From contig NZ_CP157969.1 of the NCBI RefSeq assembly GCF_040215725.1, forward strand, positions 930,001 to 994,000: a DNA stretch of 64,000 nucleotides. The letters are read 5' to 3'. The translations under genes and the position numbers were made by a program. Below are positions 1-8,260 of this stretch, piece after piece. Positions within the stretch are counted from its first letter, which is position 1; the number at the start of each line of letters is the position of its first letter. The notes under the pieces are model-generated. The model was not told where the DNA came from. It worked only from the letters and a program-made list of their open reading frames with translations, and did no database searches. Source of the stretch: Rhizobium sp. ZPR4. Its GTDB lineage: Bacteria; Pseudomonadota; Alphaproteobacteria; Rhizobiales; Rhizobiaceae.

Positions 1-2
1 GG

Positions 3-383
3 TTTCAGTTCCTTGAAAAATGGATTGCAAGGAAGGCGGAAAGGCCCAGGGCCGGCGCGCAGGGTGTGGTTGAGACGTTTCTTGCACGGCTTGACCAGCA
101 AAAGATCTTGCTTGCGGAGTTCCAGTCGGATCCCGACGGTTTCAAGCGCTGGCGCTCGGCATGGTTTCGCAAGATAGCCGGTGGTTTCGGTGTAAGCGTC
201 AGCCATGACCTGATCGATGCTGGCGGCGGTCTGCGATATGTCGTGGTCGATACGCTTGATGGCGTCTCTCAGTTTCTCGATGATCTCCGTCACCACGCGC
301 AAACCGACCGGGATTTTCAGCGGGCTTTGGAAGCGAACCGCATGCAGCGTGCAGCCCGGCTGGCGGGCGGCAAAGCAGTGTGA
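3..383 (+). CDS. Hypothetical protein, 5' end outside window
   Basis: The reading frame is open from base 3 to the TGA at 381-383, so this is the C-terminal part (about 126 residues) of a gene that begins before the window. A GTG at 66 could be read as a start, but the codons before it (ending KAERPRAGAQG) look equally coding, so I treat the gene as truncated by the window edge. The visible part is charged, has no membrane segment and ends in a basic tail (RMQRAARLAGGKAV). I do not recognise a family. Confidence 0.6.
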   Translation, partial: FQFLEKWIARKAERPRAGAQGVVETFLARLDQQKILLAEFQSDPDGFKRWRSAWFRKIAGGFGVSVSHDLIDAGGGLRYVVVDTLDGVSQFLDDLRHHAQTDRDFQRALEANRMQRAARLAGGKAV

Positions 384-562
384 TGACTTTTCGGGACAGC
401 TGTTGTCTCAAGTCGAAGGCCCGGAGTGCGGCGCGATCCGGCAGATCGGCTTCGGGCACTTAACGGCCTGATCTTCAGTATCGTTGCCATAAAGCAGCCG
501 CGTGCTTTCGCGCGGCTGGCTTGCGGTTTTCGAGAGAGACCGGGCCACCTACGGGTAGCGTC

Positions 563-1462
563 TCAGTATTTCACGTTCTTACGGTGGGCACCCTCCATGC
601 GACGCTCCCACAGGATGAGCAGGAAGCTTGAGGCGATGATGAGGAGGGCGCCGGCAAAGACATTGGTCGCCGGAACTTCGGCCCAGATCACGTAGCCGTA
701 CACGAAAGCCCAAACGAGGCCGCTATATTCGATGGGCGCCAGCGTCGAAGCAGGTGCGTAGCGGAAGCCTTCGTAGAGCAGAAATTGCCCAATGGTGGAG
801 ATGACGCCGAGGGTCAGCATCAGCGCCCAGCCGCTTGCATCCGGCGTCTTCCATGTCCATGGGAATGACAAGGCGCAGGCAATGCCGAATATCAGGCTCG
901 TGGCATACATCTGGGTGAGCGTGGTCTCGCTTCGGCTGACAAGCCGGATCAGAATCGTGCTCCAAGCCCAGCAGAAGCCCGCGACGATGCACATGGCGGC
1001 GGGCAGGAGATTGGGCGAATGGCTTGGATTTGCCGCGATCGTCACGCCGATGAAGCCGCCTATGCAGGCGGTCCAGCGGCCCGCATGGACCTTCTCCTTG
1101 AGAACGAAGATCGATAGAACCATGACGATGATCGGCGCCGAGAAATAAAGCGTCGTCAGTTCCGCCAGCCCCAGATAGCGGGCCGCGTTGTAAAATAGCA
1201 GCCAGGCAAGCAGCATCAGCCCGGCGCGCAGGACGACCGTGCCGCGATAGGGGCTCTTAAAAATTGACGGATGGCGTCGATAATGGACGAGCACTCCTGC
1301 GACGAGCACGATGACCAGGCTGCGCATGAAGAGGATCTCCGGCACTTCATAGCTGGCGACCAGCCACTTCACCATCGCGTCCTGAAGCGAAAAGCAGGCA
1401 TATCCTGCGCAGGCGAGTGCGATCCCGGCAATGGGTCCCTTCTCACGGCTTCCGGAAATCAT
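563..1462 (-). CDS. DMT-superfamily permease (EamA/RhaT type)
   Basis: Predicted inner-membrane transporter of about 299 residues with the usual ten hydrophobic segments arranged as two EamA repeats. The N-terminal repeat begins GIALACAGYACFSLQDAMVKW, a typical first helix of this family, and the second repeat contains the YEGFRYAPASTLAPIEYSGLVWA stretch seen in RhaT/SAM-permease-like members. The ATG at 1462 (MISGSREKG) is preferred over the upstream one at 1534 because the extra residues look non-coding and family members start close to the first helix. The substrate cannot be told; metabolite efflux or S-adenosylmethionine-type exchange are both known in this family. It stands alone on the minus strand. 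Confidence 0.85.
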   Translation of the reverse strand: MISGSREKGPIAGIALACAGYACFSLQDAMVKWLVASYEVPEILFMRSLVIVLVAGVLVHYRRHPSIFKSPYRGTVVLRAGLMLLAWLLFYNAARYLGLAELTTLYFSAPIIVMVLSIFVLKEKVHAGRWTACIGGFIGVTIAANPSHSPNLLPAAMCIVAGFCWAWSTILIRLVSRSETTLTQMYATSLIFGIACALSFPWTWKTPDASGWALMLTLGVISTIGQFLLYEGFRYAPASTLAPIEYSGLVWAFVYGYVIWAEVPATNVFAGALLIIASSFLLILWERRMEGAHRKNVKY

Positions 1463-1634
1463 ATGGCCTCGCAGGGTATGTCGAATCGATATGGGCGCTT
1501 CCCATTGCAGGAAGCGGTTCGCGGCGCAATGCACGCGATCTCCTGGCTAGGCGCTTTCCCACGAACTGACAAGAGAGCCGGAAATTATCATGCTGCTTCT
1601 ATTGTGCTTTTCGTGAGCAGTTCCAATAGAGGAT

Positions 1635-1661
1635 GGAACGAAACGCCGTCTGCGATGTTCC
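1635..1661 (+). promoter_or_regulatory. EcfG/RpoE2-type stress promoter for the MgtC gene
   Basis: GGAAC at 1635-1639 is followed after exactly 17 bases by GTTCC at 1657. This fits the alphaproteobacterial general-stress sigma factor consensus (GGAAC-N18-19-TT in S. meliloti). The expected transcript start is near 1668, about 37 bases before the TTG start of the MgtC-like gene. It also rules out the ATG at 1633 as a start, since that codon lies at the -35 element. Confidence 0.7.
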
Positions 1662-1704
1662 CCAACTGAAAAATCCCGGTGGTGACACTTCCTGGGAGGA
1701 CATC

Positions 1705-2433
1705 TTGCCTGACCTGAGCGATATCATGCGGATGGATGTAGACTGGCTGGATATTGTCGTCCGTCTGGTGCTGGTCACCGTCGCCGGGGGGCTGATCGGC
1801 ATCAATCGAGAGATGGGCGGGCATGCGGCCGGGTTTCGCACGACGATCCTCGTCGGGCTTGCCGCGTGCCTGTCGATGATCCAGGCCAATCTCCTGCTGT
1901 CCACATTGGGCAAGACGCCACAGTCCTTTGCCTCGATGGATGTGCTGCGCTTTCCGCTCGGTGTGCTGACCGGCGTCGGCTTCATCGGTGGCGGTGCCAT
2001 TCTCAAGCGCGGAGATCTCGTCAGCGGCGTAACCACGGCTGCGACCTTGTGGATCATGACGGCCATCGGCCTGTGTATCGGCGGCGGTCAACTCATTGTC
2101 GGCTCGGCCGGCGCCATTATTGCCTTTGTGGTGCTATCGCCGCTTAAGCGGTTCGACAGGCTGATCCCGCGCAGGCAGAAAGCGCGTATCGTGATAGAGC
2201 TGCCTTACGATGCCGGCGTTGGGATTACCGATATGCAAGCAGCGCTTGAACCGCCCGGATATGTCTTCTCCTTTATCGGCAAGGCGGCGGGTCCGACCGA
2301 GGCCGCTGCGCATATATCCTACGAGGTGCGATGGCGGCAGGCAGGGCCGGATGGCGGCGGCGCGCAACTGCTGACATCCCTGCAGGAGCATCACAGGGTC
2401 GTATCCTTCGAAATGCTGACAACTGGAACTTGA
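1705..2433 (+). CDS. MgtC/SapB family membrane protein
   Basis: Inner-membrane protein of about 242 residues. The N-terminal half has four or five helices with the family hallmarks: GGLIGINREMGGHAAGFRTT, the LTGVGFIGGGAILKRG motif and VSGVTTAATLW. A soluble ACT-like C-terminal domain follows (KARIVIELPYDAG onward). MgtC proteins are linked to survival at low magnesium and under acid stress. I choose the TTG at 1705 because GGGAGGA sits at 1694-1700, just before it, and because the stress promoter at 1635-1661 overlaps the longer ATG start. The BON gene follows but has its own promoter. Confidence 0.88.
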   Translation: MPDLSDIMRMDVDWLDIVVRLVLVTVAGGLIGINREMGGHAAGFRTTILVGLAACLSMIQANLLLSTLGKTPQSFASMDVLRFPLGVLTGVGFIGGGAILKRGDLVSGVTTAATLWIMTAIGLCIGGGQLIVGSAGAIIAFVVLSPLKRFDRLIPRRQKARIVIELPYDAGVGITDMQAALEPPGYVFSFIGKAAGPTEAAAHISYEVRWRQAGPDGGGAQLLTSLQEHHRVVSFEMLTTGT

Positions 2434-2447
2434 TACAAGCCCATATC

Positions 2448-2472
2448 GGAACATTCCGGAGCGGTACAAGTT
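2448..2472 (+). promoter_or_regulatory. EcfG/RpoE2-type promoter for the BON-domain gene
   Basis: GGAAC at 2448-2452 is followed after 17 bases by GTT at 2470-2472. It lies in the short gap between the MgtC stop and the BON-domain start at 2499, so the BON gene can be transcribed separately under general stress. Confidence 0.6.
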
Positions 2473-2498
2473 TGCCCTTATCAAAGAGGGAGAAGACG

Positions 2499-3050
2499 AT
2501 GACCGAAACCAAGCAACAGACAATGGCAAAGAATTCTCCAGATCGCGGCGACATGCGCACTCTTCAGGCGCTTGATCAGGCTGCCGGTGGTTCGGGGGAT
2601 ATTGTGGCCGAGGAGGCGAAACAATATGCGTCGGCGGAAATCCGGCCTGAGCACGGTACCGATGATGCGCGCTGCGAGGATTCAGCCGAATGTGACCTGC
2701 AGCGCGAGCAAACGGCCGAAGAAATCTCTGTCAGGGTTTCCAATATCAGGACGGTTTCCGGATCAAGGGAAGCAGGTGATGGCACGATGCCTGAAGACTG
2801 GCCCGCGAATACCTCTTCGCTGACGCAGGAACGGACGGATGTGGAAATTCGCACGGAGATCGAAGGCAGGCTGAAGGCCGATCAATTGCTCAATGAGGCA
2901 AGCATCTTCGTCACCGTCAGTCGCGGGCGTGTCATTGTCGAAGGATCCGTTGAAAATCACGAGGCCAAGCAGCGCGCCGAGGCGATCTCCCGGCAAGCCA
3001 GCGGCATAGTCGGACATGACAGCAATCTTGCCGTGCGCAAATCCTCATAG
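2499..3050 (+). CDS. BON-domain protein
   Basis: Protein of 183 residues. The first two thirds are acidic, low-complexity and probably disordered. The last 65 or so residues form a BON domain: EIRTEIEGRLKADQLLNEAS, then IFVTVSRGRVIVEGSVEN, then AKQRAEAISRQASGIVGHDS. BON domains (as in OsmY) bind phospholipid or stabilise envelopes under osmotic stress; most OsmY-like proteins have a signal peptide, but none is visible here. Start ATG 2499 follows an AGAGGGAGAAG ribosome site. The 48-codon membrane peptide gene begins 15 bases after the stop, probably on the same transcript. Confidence 0.8.
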   Translation: MTETKQQTMAKNSPDRGDMRTLQALDQAAGGSGDIVAEEAKQYASAEIRPEHGTDDARCEDSAECDLQREQTAEEISVRVSNIRTVSGSREAGDGTMPEDWPANTSSLTQERTDVEIRTEIEGRLKADQLLNEASIFVTVSRGRVIVEGSVENHEAKQRAEAISRQASGIVGHDSNLAVRKSS

Positions 3051-3065
3051 CATCAGGACTTCGAC

Positions 3066-3212
3066 ATGCGAATGCTGCTGCTCGTCATTTTCGGCTTGAT
3101 GATCGCATCCATCCTGGCGATTCTCGTCATCAAGCCGTTTACGTCGAGCGATGGTCGAGACTCTGGGGCCGTGACGCGCGGCCCCATAGAGCAGCCCGAA
3201 CCAAAGCCATGA
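3066..3212 (+). CDS. Small single-pass membrane protein
   Basis: Peptide of 48 residues starting MRMLLLVIFGLMIASILAI. One N-terminal hydrophobic helix is followed by a short polar tail rich in Asp, Glu and Pro. It lies 15 bases after the BON gene and is likely co-transcribed with it. The codons look coding and the helix is clear, but I know of no named family. It could be an N-terminally anchored periplasmic peptide. Confidence 0.5.
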   Translation: MRMLLLVIFGLMIASILAILVIKPFTSSDGRDSGAVTRGPIEQPEPKP

Positions 3213-3222
3213 GAGATGGGCA

Positions 3223-3555
3223 TTATTTGTCTGGCTGTTGGCCGTTCTGCTGTTCTTTTTGCTGATCGCCGGGCTTGATGACGGGCATGTTGCCGACCTG
3301 CGGCGCGGGCTTCTCCATCTTGCTGTCGCCAACGGCCGGCGGCTTCAGCACGCCGCCGCAGTCGGACAGTTTCTGACTGGGATTATCCGGCGTCGGCGAC
3401 GCCTTTCCGTTTTCCGCCTGCTTGTTGTCGGTCTGCCGATTGGTGTCTTCCGCCTTGCATGGATCATTGTCCGGTTGCTGCTGCGCGAATACGAAATTCG
3501 ATGACAGCACGGTCGCGACCGCCGCTATCAGCAGGAAGCGGCCGCATTTGGTCAG
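3223..3555 (-). CDS. Small secreted, Gln/Pro/Asn-rich protein
   Basis: The mature part is hydrophilic and rich in Gln, Pro, Asp and Lys (QQQPDNDPCKAEDTN, then many PxxDN and EKPAP runs). A clear signal peptide precedes it: TKCGRFLLIAAVATVLSS followed by NFVFA-Q as the likely cleavage site. No ATG, GTG or TTG sits immediately before the signal peptide. I place the start at the CTG at 3555; the in-frame ATG at 3660 would overlap the upstream gene by 77 bases and put about 35 unlikely residues before the signal peptide, and a GTG at 3636 is a third option. It follows the gene at 3584-3907 on the same strand and probably shares its stress promoter. Confidence 0.5.
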   Translation of the reverse strand: MTKCGRFLLIAAVATVLSSNFVFAQQQPDNDPCKAEDTNRQTDNKQAENGKASPTPDNPSQKLSDCGGVLKPPAVGDSKMEKPAPQVGNMPVIKPGDQQKEQQNGQQPDK

Positions 3556-3583
3556 GCTCTGGCCGCTCGAACGGCACGGCCAA

Positions 3584-3907
3584 TCAGACCTGGGTCGAGA
3601 TGATGGTGTCGACGCCGATCGTTCCTTCGACGACACCGCGTTTACGATATTCCTTGCCATTGTGCACCTCTATGACGGTATAGAGTTTCTCGTTGCGAAA
3701 GACGCTTGCCATCCTCGTCGTCTTGTCTTCTGCGGGCGCGGCATCGATATCCATGAAATCCAGTTCCCTTTCGGCTGCCACGATACGGGCATCGCCCGCG
3801 GTGCGGGCGGCAACCAGGACCTCGCCATGCGATTTTGCATCCAGCCAGTTGGGGTCTTGGTCGGCTGCGATTGGGACCAGACGGTAAAGCTTCAAAGGCT
3901 CATCCAT
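3584..3907 (-). CDS. Conserved hypothetical protein, stress-promoter controlled
   Basis: Soluble protein of 107 residues (MDEPLKLYRLVPIAADQDPNW...). The composition is that of a small alpha/beta domain, with the segment HGEVLVAARTAGDARIVAAE in the middle and a C-terminal part that mentions no known motif. It has a strong ribosome site (AAGGAG at about 3915-3920) that is duplicated by a 15-base tandem repeat just upstream. An EcfG-like promoter lies at 4073-4097. Function unknown; the context suggests a general-stress protein. Confidence 0.65.
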   Translation of the reverse strand: MDEPLKLYRLVPIAADQDPNWLDAKSHGEVLVAARTAGDARIVAAERELDFMDIDAAPAEDKTTRMASVFRNEKLYTVIEVHNGKEYRKRGVVEGTIGVDTIISTQV

Positions 3908-3914
3908 CTTCCAT

Positions 3915-3944
3915 CTCCTTGAACGTTGGCTCCTTGAACGTTGG
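3915..3944. repeat. Tandem 15-bp direct repeat carrying a duplicated Shine-Dalgarno site
   Basis: CTCCTTGAACGTTGG is present twice, end to end (3915-3929 and 3930-3944). On the minus strand each copy contains AAGGAG, so the gene that starts at 3907 has two candidate ribosome sites, only the inner one well spaced (7-8 bases). It looks like a recent slippage duplication. Confidence 0.85.
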
Positions 3945-4072
3945 AAGGCTGCAGATCGGATGGATAGGAAGCTCGTCTGCCGTTTCGTTGGCTACGGAGA
4001 GAAAGCGGAAAAATCTCCATATTCTTCAGCCCCATCGCGTCCGCTTGGCACGATCTGTAACCTCATGAGGCT

Positions 4073-4097
4073 AACGTCGGGCTTTGCGCATTGTTCC
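4073..4097 (-). promoter_or_regulatory. EcfG/RpoE2-type promoter, minus strand
   Basis: Read on the minus strand: GGAAC (4097-4093), 17 bases, then GTT (4075-4073). It points toward the genes at 3907-3223 and implies a 5' leader of about 160 bases. Confidence 0.55.
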
Positions 4098-4131
4098 GGT
4101 TCCATGCCAATCGCATGCGGTGCCCCTCTGT

Positions 4132-4156
4132 GGAACCATCTCCCGGCGTCACGGTT
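4132..4156 (+). promoter_or_regulatory. EcfG/RpoE2-type promoter, plus strand
   Basis: GGAAC at 4132-4136, 17 bases, GTT at 4154-4156, about 40 bases before the ATG at 4194. It is divergent from the stress promoter at 4073-4097. Confidence 0.6.
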
Positions 4157-4193
4157 AGGCCCATATGGCATCCCCAACAAATGGAGGTTTGCA

Positions 4194-4550
4194 ATGGCAT
4201 TTCAGGAACCGAAGAACCCCTCGGAACAGAGGAAAACATTGTCCGCAACCGAGGCCCGGCAGGGAGTGCGCGGTACGCACCTGTTCGCCGTCCTGATCTC
4301 GGCGTTGGTTCTGGCGGCAATCGCATGGGCTGGTGTTGAGGTCTGGGGTCGTTATATCGAACCAAACAAACCGCAGAGCCCGGCGCCGACGATAAGCTCC
4401 TCCAGCGGGCAGCCGCAGGCAGGCACGATAGACAATACGCCGCCGGCAGGGCAATCGGCACAGCCCGCCCCGACCGATCGCACGGAAAACAATCAGCAGG
4501 GCACGAAGAGCACGCCGGCCCAACCAAATCGTGACGGAACGCAGAACTAG
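4194..4550 (+). CDS. Single-pass membrane protein with disordered Pro/Gln-rich tail
   Basis: Protein of 118 residues. A short cytoplasmic N-terminus (MAFQEPKNPSEQRKTLSATEARQG) precedes one membrane helix, LFAVLISALVLAAIAWAGVEVW, at about residues 29-50. The rest is a low-complexity segment rich in Ser, Pro, Gln, Thr and Asn, presumably periplasmic. Start ATG 4194 has GGAGG at 4183-4187. A stress promoter lies just upstream. Similar small proteins are common next to stress genes in rhizobia, but I know of no function. Confidence 0.7.
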   Translation: MAFQEPKNPSEQRKTLSATEARQGVRGTHLFAVLISALVLAAIAWAGVEVWGRYIEPNKPQSPAPTISSSSGQPQAGTIDNTPPAGQSAQPAPTDRTENNQQGTKSTPAQPNRDGTQN

Positions 4551-4663
4551 CAGGTCGGCTTTCGAAATTTCGGGGGGATCAAGATGTATTGCGGATATCC
4601 GTTCGTCTTGCAGAGGATCGGATATCGGAACGGAACAGCTCGGGAACTGCCGATGATTGGAAA

Positions 4664-4921
4664 TTATCCGAGGCGCCCGTCGTCGGAGTGCGCGTTTTCC
4701 CTGGTTTCCCGAGCATCATCCTCGGATGGCCGTATTGCAGTCGTCCGTCGAAATCTTGCGAGCACTTCTTCGCCGTCGACGGATGCGCGCGTTCTCTCCA
4801 TGATCTCGCGCTCCTTGGCGGCCTGGTCCCAGTGATGCTGACTGCGTCCCCAGGGACGGCCGGCCGCTTCCCAAATGGCGTAGGCCCGTTTGCTGATCCA
4901 CTCGAACCGTTCATCCGTCAT
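4664..4921 (-). CDS. DUF2934 protein
   Basis: Protein of 85 residues beginning MTDERFEWISKRAYAIWEAAGRPWG and continuing with HHWDQAAKERE. This is the DUF2934 signature (RAYxIWExxGRPxG...HWxxAExE), found in small rhizobial proteins of unknown function, often stress-induced. The C-terminal 40 residues are charged and probably disordered. The start at 4921 has a strong AAGGAGG site. The minus-strand stress promoter at 4949-4973 lies about 30 bases upstream. Confidence 0.8.
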   Translation of the reverse strand: MTDERFEWISKRAYAIWEAAGRPWGRSQHHWDQAAKEREIMERTRASVDGEEVLARFRRTTAIRPSEDDARETRENAHSDDGRLG

Positions 4922-4948
4922 TTTTTCCTCCTTCGTGGACGCTCGAAC

Positions 4949-4973
4949 AACTGCGGGTGAGCGCGAATGTTCC
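4949..4973 (-). promoter_or_regulatory. EcfG/RpoE2-type promoter for the DUF2934 gene
   Basis: Minus-strand GGAAC (4973-4969), 17 bases, GTT (4951-4949). It is directly upstream of the DUF2934 start at 4921. Confidence 0.65.
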
Positions 4974-4979
4974 CTGTGG

Positions 4980-5006
4980 GGAACAATAATGATTCTGACG
5001 TGTTCC
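4980..5006. promoter_or_regulatory. Symmetric EcfG/RpoE2-type promoter between DUF2934 and PEBP genes
   Basis: GGAAC at 4980-4984, 17 bases, GTTCC at 5002-5006. Because the ends are complementary, the site matches the consensus on both strands. On the plus strand it is placed to drive the PEBP gene at 5064; on the minus strand it is a second promoter for DUF2934. Confidence 0.6.
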
Positions 5007-5063
5007 ACCTTAGGTTCAGAACTTCACAGGCTCATGAATCCATGACAGCAAGAGGAGGATCGA

Positions 5064-5525
5064 ATGGCTTTGACGTTGATCAGCAAGGCCTTTGCTGAGG
5101 ATGCGCCGATACCGAGCAAACATGCGCTGGACGGGGAAAATGTATTCCCGCCGCTTGCCTGGGGTGGCGCCCCTGAAAAGACCCAAAGTTTCGCCTTGAT
5201 CATCGAGGACCCGGATGCGCCGGGTGGCACGTTCCGCCATTGCGGCATCGCCAATATTCCGGCGGAGTGGAGCGGCCTGGTTGAAAACGTGGATACGATG
5301 CAGGAGCAGGCGCTGCGCTTTTATAAGAATGATTTCGGCAATGCCCGTTACGACGGTCCGCAGCCGCCGGACGGCGACCCTCCCCATCGTTATGTTTTCC
5401 GGCTCGCCGCCCTGAATGTGCCGAGGATGACGCTCCCTGAAGCCGTCGGAGCCGAAGCAATGTGGCAAAAGGTGAAGAAACATATGCTTGCAGAAGCAAG
5501 CCTTACCGGCACCTATCGGTCGTAA
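5064..5525 (+). CDS. YbhB/YbcL family PEBP-like protein
   Basis: Protein of 153 residues of the phosphatidylethanolamine-binding (Raf kinase inhibitor-like) family. Hallmarks are FPPLAWGGAPEKTQSFALIIEDPDAPGGTFRHCGIANIP, where DPDAP and the following His form the ligand pocket, and PPDGDPPHRYVFRLAAL. No signal peptide is visible, so it is probably cytoplasmic, like YbhB. Start ATG 5064 follows AGAGGAGG. It sits behind the symmetric stress promoter at 4980-5006. The bacterial role is unclear. Confidence 0.9.
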   Translation: MALTLISKAFAEDAPIPSKHALDGENVFPPLAWGGAPEKTQSFALIIEDPDAPGGTFRHCGIANIPAEWSGLVENVDTMQEQALRFYKNDFGNARYDGPQPPDGDPPHRYVFRLAALNVPRMTLPEAVGAEAMWQKVKKHMLAEASLTGTYRS

Positions 5526-5581
5526 GCCATAATCTGCGAGCAGACATGATCGGCGGGTTTTGCCGCCGAGGGATGGTTGCG

Positions 5582-5752
5582 ATGAGCAGAAGAGATCAAG
5601 GTGATCCAGACAAGCACGAGCCTCGGACATTTTCCGCCGATGATGTCCGCCAAGGCGAAATCATTCTCAAGCGACGGTGGCAGCGTCTGACATTTATCGT
5701 CGGGCTTGCCGCCGCCGTGCTCGTGATCCTGCTGGTACGCTTCGCTGGCTAG
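5582..5752 (+). CDS. Small membrane protein of 56 residues
   Basis: Begins MSRRDQGDPDKHEPRTFSADDVRQGEIILKRRWQR and ends in one hydrophobic helix (LTFIVGLAAAVLVILLVRFAG). The pattern 'RQGEIxLxxxWxR + C-terminal helix' recurs in very small rhizobial proteins. It follows the PEBP gene by 56 bases and may share its transcript. ATG codons at 5546 and 5573 are alternatives; 5582 is chosen from the usual length of such peptides. Confidence 0.5.
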   Translation: MSRRDQGDPDKHEPRTFSADDVRQGEIILKRRWQRLTFIVGLAAAVLVILLVRFAG

Positions 5753-5865
5753 GCGCAGGAAATTGAGCACCCGATCATGTCTGGAAGGCAAAATTGTAAT
5801 TGGTCGCCGCCGGTGCGGCGATTTCGCATGGTTTCTTCGATCGCGCATGATGGGCGTGACTGCGC

Positions 5866-8241
5866 CTATCGCTTCCAGCGCCAATCCCTGATTTCAGGCA
5901 TGTCTTCGCCGTGCCGCCGGACGTAGTCGTGATGTTTGACGAGCTTTGCTTTCAGGCCGTTGACGACGTCGGGCACTTTGTCCGCCAGGCCCGGAACCCG
6001 GTCGATTGCTTCAAGGGCGAGATGATAGCGGTCCAGCTCGTTCAGCACGGTCATGTCGAACGGCGTGGTCGTCGTGCCTTCCTCGATAAAGCCGCGCACA
6101 TGGATGTTGTCGTGATTGGTCCTCCTGTAGGTCAGCCGGTGGATCAGGTAAGGATAGCCATGATAGGCGAAGATCACCGGCTTGTCCGCAGTGAAGATCT
6201 GATCGAAGGCCTGATGATCGAGGCCATGCGGATGCTGCTCCGGATCCTGCAGAGCCAAAAGATCGACCACATTGACCGTGCGAATCTTGAGATCGGGGAT
6301 CGCCTCATGCAGCAGCATGACGGCGGCGAGCGTCTCCATGGTCGGGACGTCGCCCGCACAAGCCATCACGACGTCAGGGGCGATCGTGTTGTCCTCGTAG
6401 CTCGCCCAGTCCCAGATGCCGGCGCCGGCTTTACAATGGGCGGTCGCCTCATCCATGCTCAGCCATTGCGATTCCGGCTGCTTGCCGGCAACGATGACGT
6501 TGACCCGGTCATAGGTTCTGAGGCAGTGATCGCCGACCCATAACAGCGTATTGGCATCCGGCGGCAGATAGATACGCACGATGTCGGCCTTCTTGTTGGC
6601 AACGAGATCGACGAAGCCGGGGTCTTGATGGGAAAAGCCGTTATGATCCTGGCGCCAGACATGCGACGTCAAAAGATAGTTCAGCGATGAGATCGGCTTG
6701 CGCCACGGCAATTCGCGCGAAACCTTCAGCCATTTGGCATGCTGGTTGAACATGGAATCGACGATGTGGATGAAAGCCTCATAGCATGAGAACAACCCGT
6801 GCCGGCCGGTAAGCAGATAGCCTTCCAGCCAGCCCTGGCATAAATGCTCGCTCAGGACTTCCATTACCCGGCCATCCGGGGCCAGATGGACGTCATAATC
6901 CTCGATCGCCTCCATCCAGACCCGATCGGTGGCTTCGAAGACGCTGCCGAGCCGGTTCGATTCCGTCTCGTCGGGACCGAAGATGCGGAAATTCTGCTCG
7001 GGATTATTGAGCTTCAGCGTGTCGCACAAATAGTGCCCAAGGATTTCCGTGGATTGCACCTGCTTGCTGCCGCGCTCGCCGATCTCTATGGCGTAATCCT
7101 CGATGGGGGGAACCAGAAGCTCCTTGCGCAGCACGCCGCCATTGGCGTGGGGATTGGCGCCCATGCGCCTTTTGCCGTGCGGTGCCAACGCCTGCAGCTC
7201 GGCCTTCAGCCGCCCGTTATGATCGAAAAGGTCGTCCGGATCGTAACTGCGCATCCAGTCTTCCAGGATCTTGCGATGACCCTCGTCGCCGCGGCAATTG
7301 GCGACCGGCACCTGATGTGCCCGCCAGAAGCCTTCGACCTTCTTGCCATCGACTTGCCTGGGGCCGGTCCAGCCTTTCGGGCTCCGCAGCACGATCATTG
7401 GCCAGCGCGGCATGCCTTCGGACGAGGTCTTTTCGCGCGCGTTTCCTTGTATGTCGCGGATGCGGTCGAACACCCCGTCAAACGCGGCGGCCATTGCCTG
7501 ATGCATGGCGGATGGTTCATGTCCCTCGACGAAGAAGGGTTCGTAGCCATAGCCCCAAAACAGCTTGCGGAGATCGTCGTCGCTTTCCCGGCCAAGAATC
7601 GTCGGGTTGGCGATCTTGTAGCCGTTGAGGTGGAGGATCGGCAGTACCGCGCCATCGCGCGCCGGATTGAGGAACTTGTTGGAGTGCCAGCTCGCCGCCA
7701 GAGGTCCGGTCTCGGCCTCGCCATCGCCGACGACGCAGGCAACAATCAGATCGGGGTTGTCGAAGGCGGCGCCATAGGCATGCACGAGCGCATAGCCGAG
7801 CTCGCCGCCCTCATGGATGGAGCCGGGTGTCTCCGGTGCGGCATGGCTCGGAATGCCTCCGGGGAAGGAAAATTGCTTGAACAGCCTTTGCATCCCCTCC
7901 GTTGTCTCGGAGATATCTGGATAGATTTCGCTATAGGTGCCTTCGAGATAGGTATTGGCGACCATGCCGGGGCCGCCATGTCCGGGGCCGCATATGTAGA
8001 TGAGGTCGAGGTCGCGCGCCTTGATGATGCGGTTGAGATGCGCGTAGATGAAGTTCAGACCCGGCGTCGTGCCCCAGTGGCCAAGCAGTCTCGGTTTGAT
8101 ATGCTCCGGTTTCAGCGGTTCACGCAGCAGCGGATTGTCCATCAGATAGATTTGGCCGACCGACAGATAATTGGCCGCCTTCCAGTAGCGGTCGATCAGT
8201 ACGAGCTCTTCGGGTGAAGGCGGTGTGCTAACGGCATTCAT
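5866..8241 (-). CDS. xfp: Phosphoketolase (xylulose-5-P/fructose-6-P)
   Basis: TPP-dependent enzyme of 791 residues that splits xylulose-5-phosphate (or fructose-6-phosphate) with phosphate to acetyl-phosphate plus glyceraldehyde-3-phosphate (or erythrose-4-phosphate). Visible hallmarks are [20 protein letters not shown] near the N-terminus, GPGHGGPG at residues 85-92, [11 protein letters not shown] at about 172 (TPP/Mg binding), SHQDPGFVD, and a C-terminal domain ending in [13 protein letters not shown]. Length and all main motifs are normal. ATG 8241 is chosen for its GAGGAGAC ribosome site. It lies 19 bases after ackA on the same strand, so the two form an operon converting sugar phosphates to acetate and ATP. 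Confidence 0.97.
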   Translation of the reverse strand: MNAVSTPPSPEELVLIDRYWKAANYLSVGQIYLMDNPLLREPLKPEHIKPRLLGHWGTTPGLNFIYAHLNRIIKARDLDLIYICGPGHGGPGMVANTYLEGTYSEIYPDISETTEGMQRLFKQFSFPGGIPSHAAPETPGSIHEGGELGYALVHAYGAAFDNPDLIVACVVGDGEAETGPLAASWHSNKFLNPARDGAVLPILHLNGYKIANPTILGRESDDDLRKLFWGYGYEPFFVEGHEPSAMHQAMAAAFDGVFDRIRDIQGNAREKTSSEGMPRWPMIVLRSPKGWTGPRQVDGKKVEGFWRAHQVPVANCRGDEGHRKILEDWMRSYDPDDLFDHNGRLKAELQALAPHGKRRMGANPHANGGVLRKELLVPPIEDYAIEIGERGSKQVQSTEILGHYLCDTLKLNNPEQNFRIFGPDETESNRLGSVFEATDRVWMEAIEDYDVHLAPDGRVMEVLSEHLCQGWLEGYLLTGRHGLFSCYEAFIHIVDSMFNQHAKWLKVSRELPWRKPISSLNYLLTSHVWRQDHNGFSHQDPGFVDLVANKKADIVRIYLPPDANTLLWVGDHCLRTYDRVNVIVAGKQPESQWLSMDEATAHCKAGAGIWDWASYEDNTIAPDVVMACAGDVPTMETLAAVMLLHEAIPDLKIRTVNVVDLLALQDPEQHPHGLDHQAFDQIFTADKPVIFAYHGYPYLIHRLTYRRTNHDNIHVRGFIEEGTTTTPFDMTVLNELDRYHLALEAIDRVPGLADKVPDVVNGLKAKLVKHHDYVRRHGEDMPEIRDWRWKR

Positions 8242-8260
8242 CTGCGTCTCCTCGTTTTCG

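Noticed and set aside
1633..1704. N-terminal extension of the MgtC protein from ATG 1633
   Set aside because: The ATG lies at the -35 element of the stress promoter and lacks a ribosome site; TTG 1705 has GGGAGGA.
6844..8217. Open plus-strand frame of 457 codons opposite the phosphoketolase
   Set aside because: The minus strand encodes a complete phosphoketolase; antisense frames are expected in high-GC DNA and this one resembles no protein.
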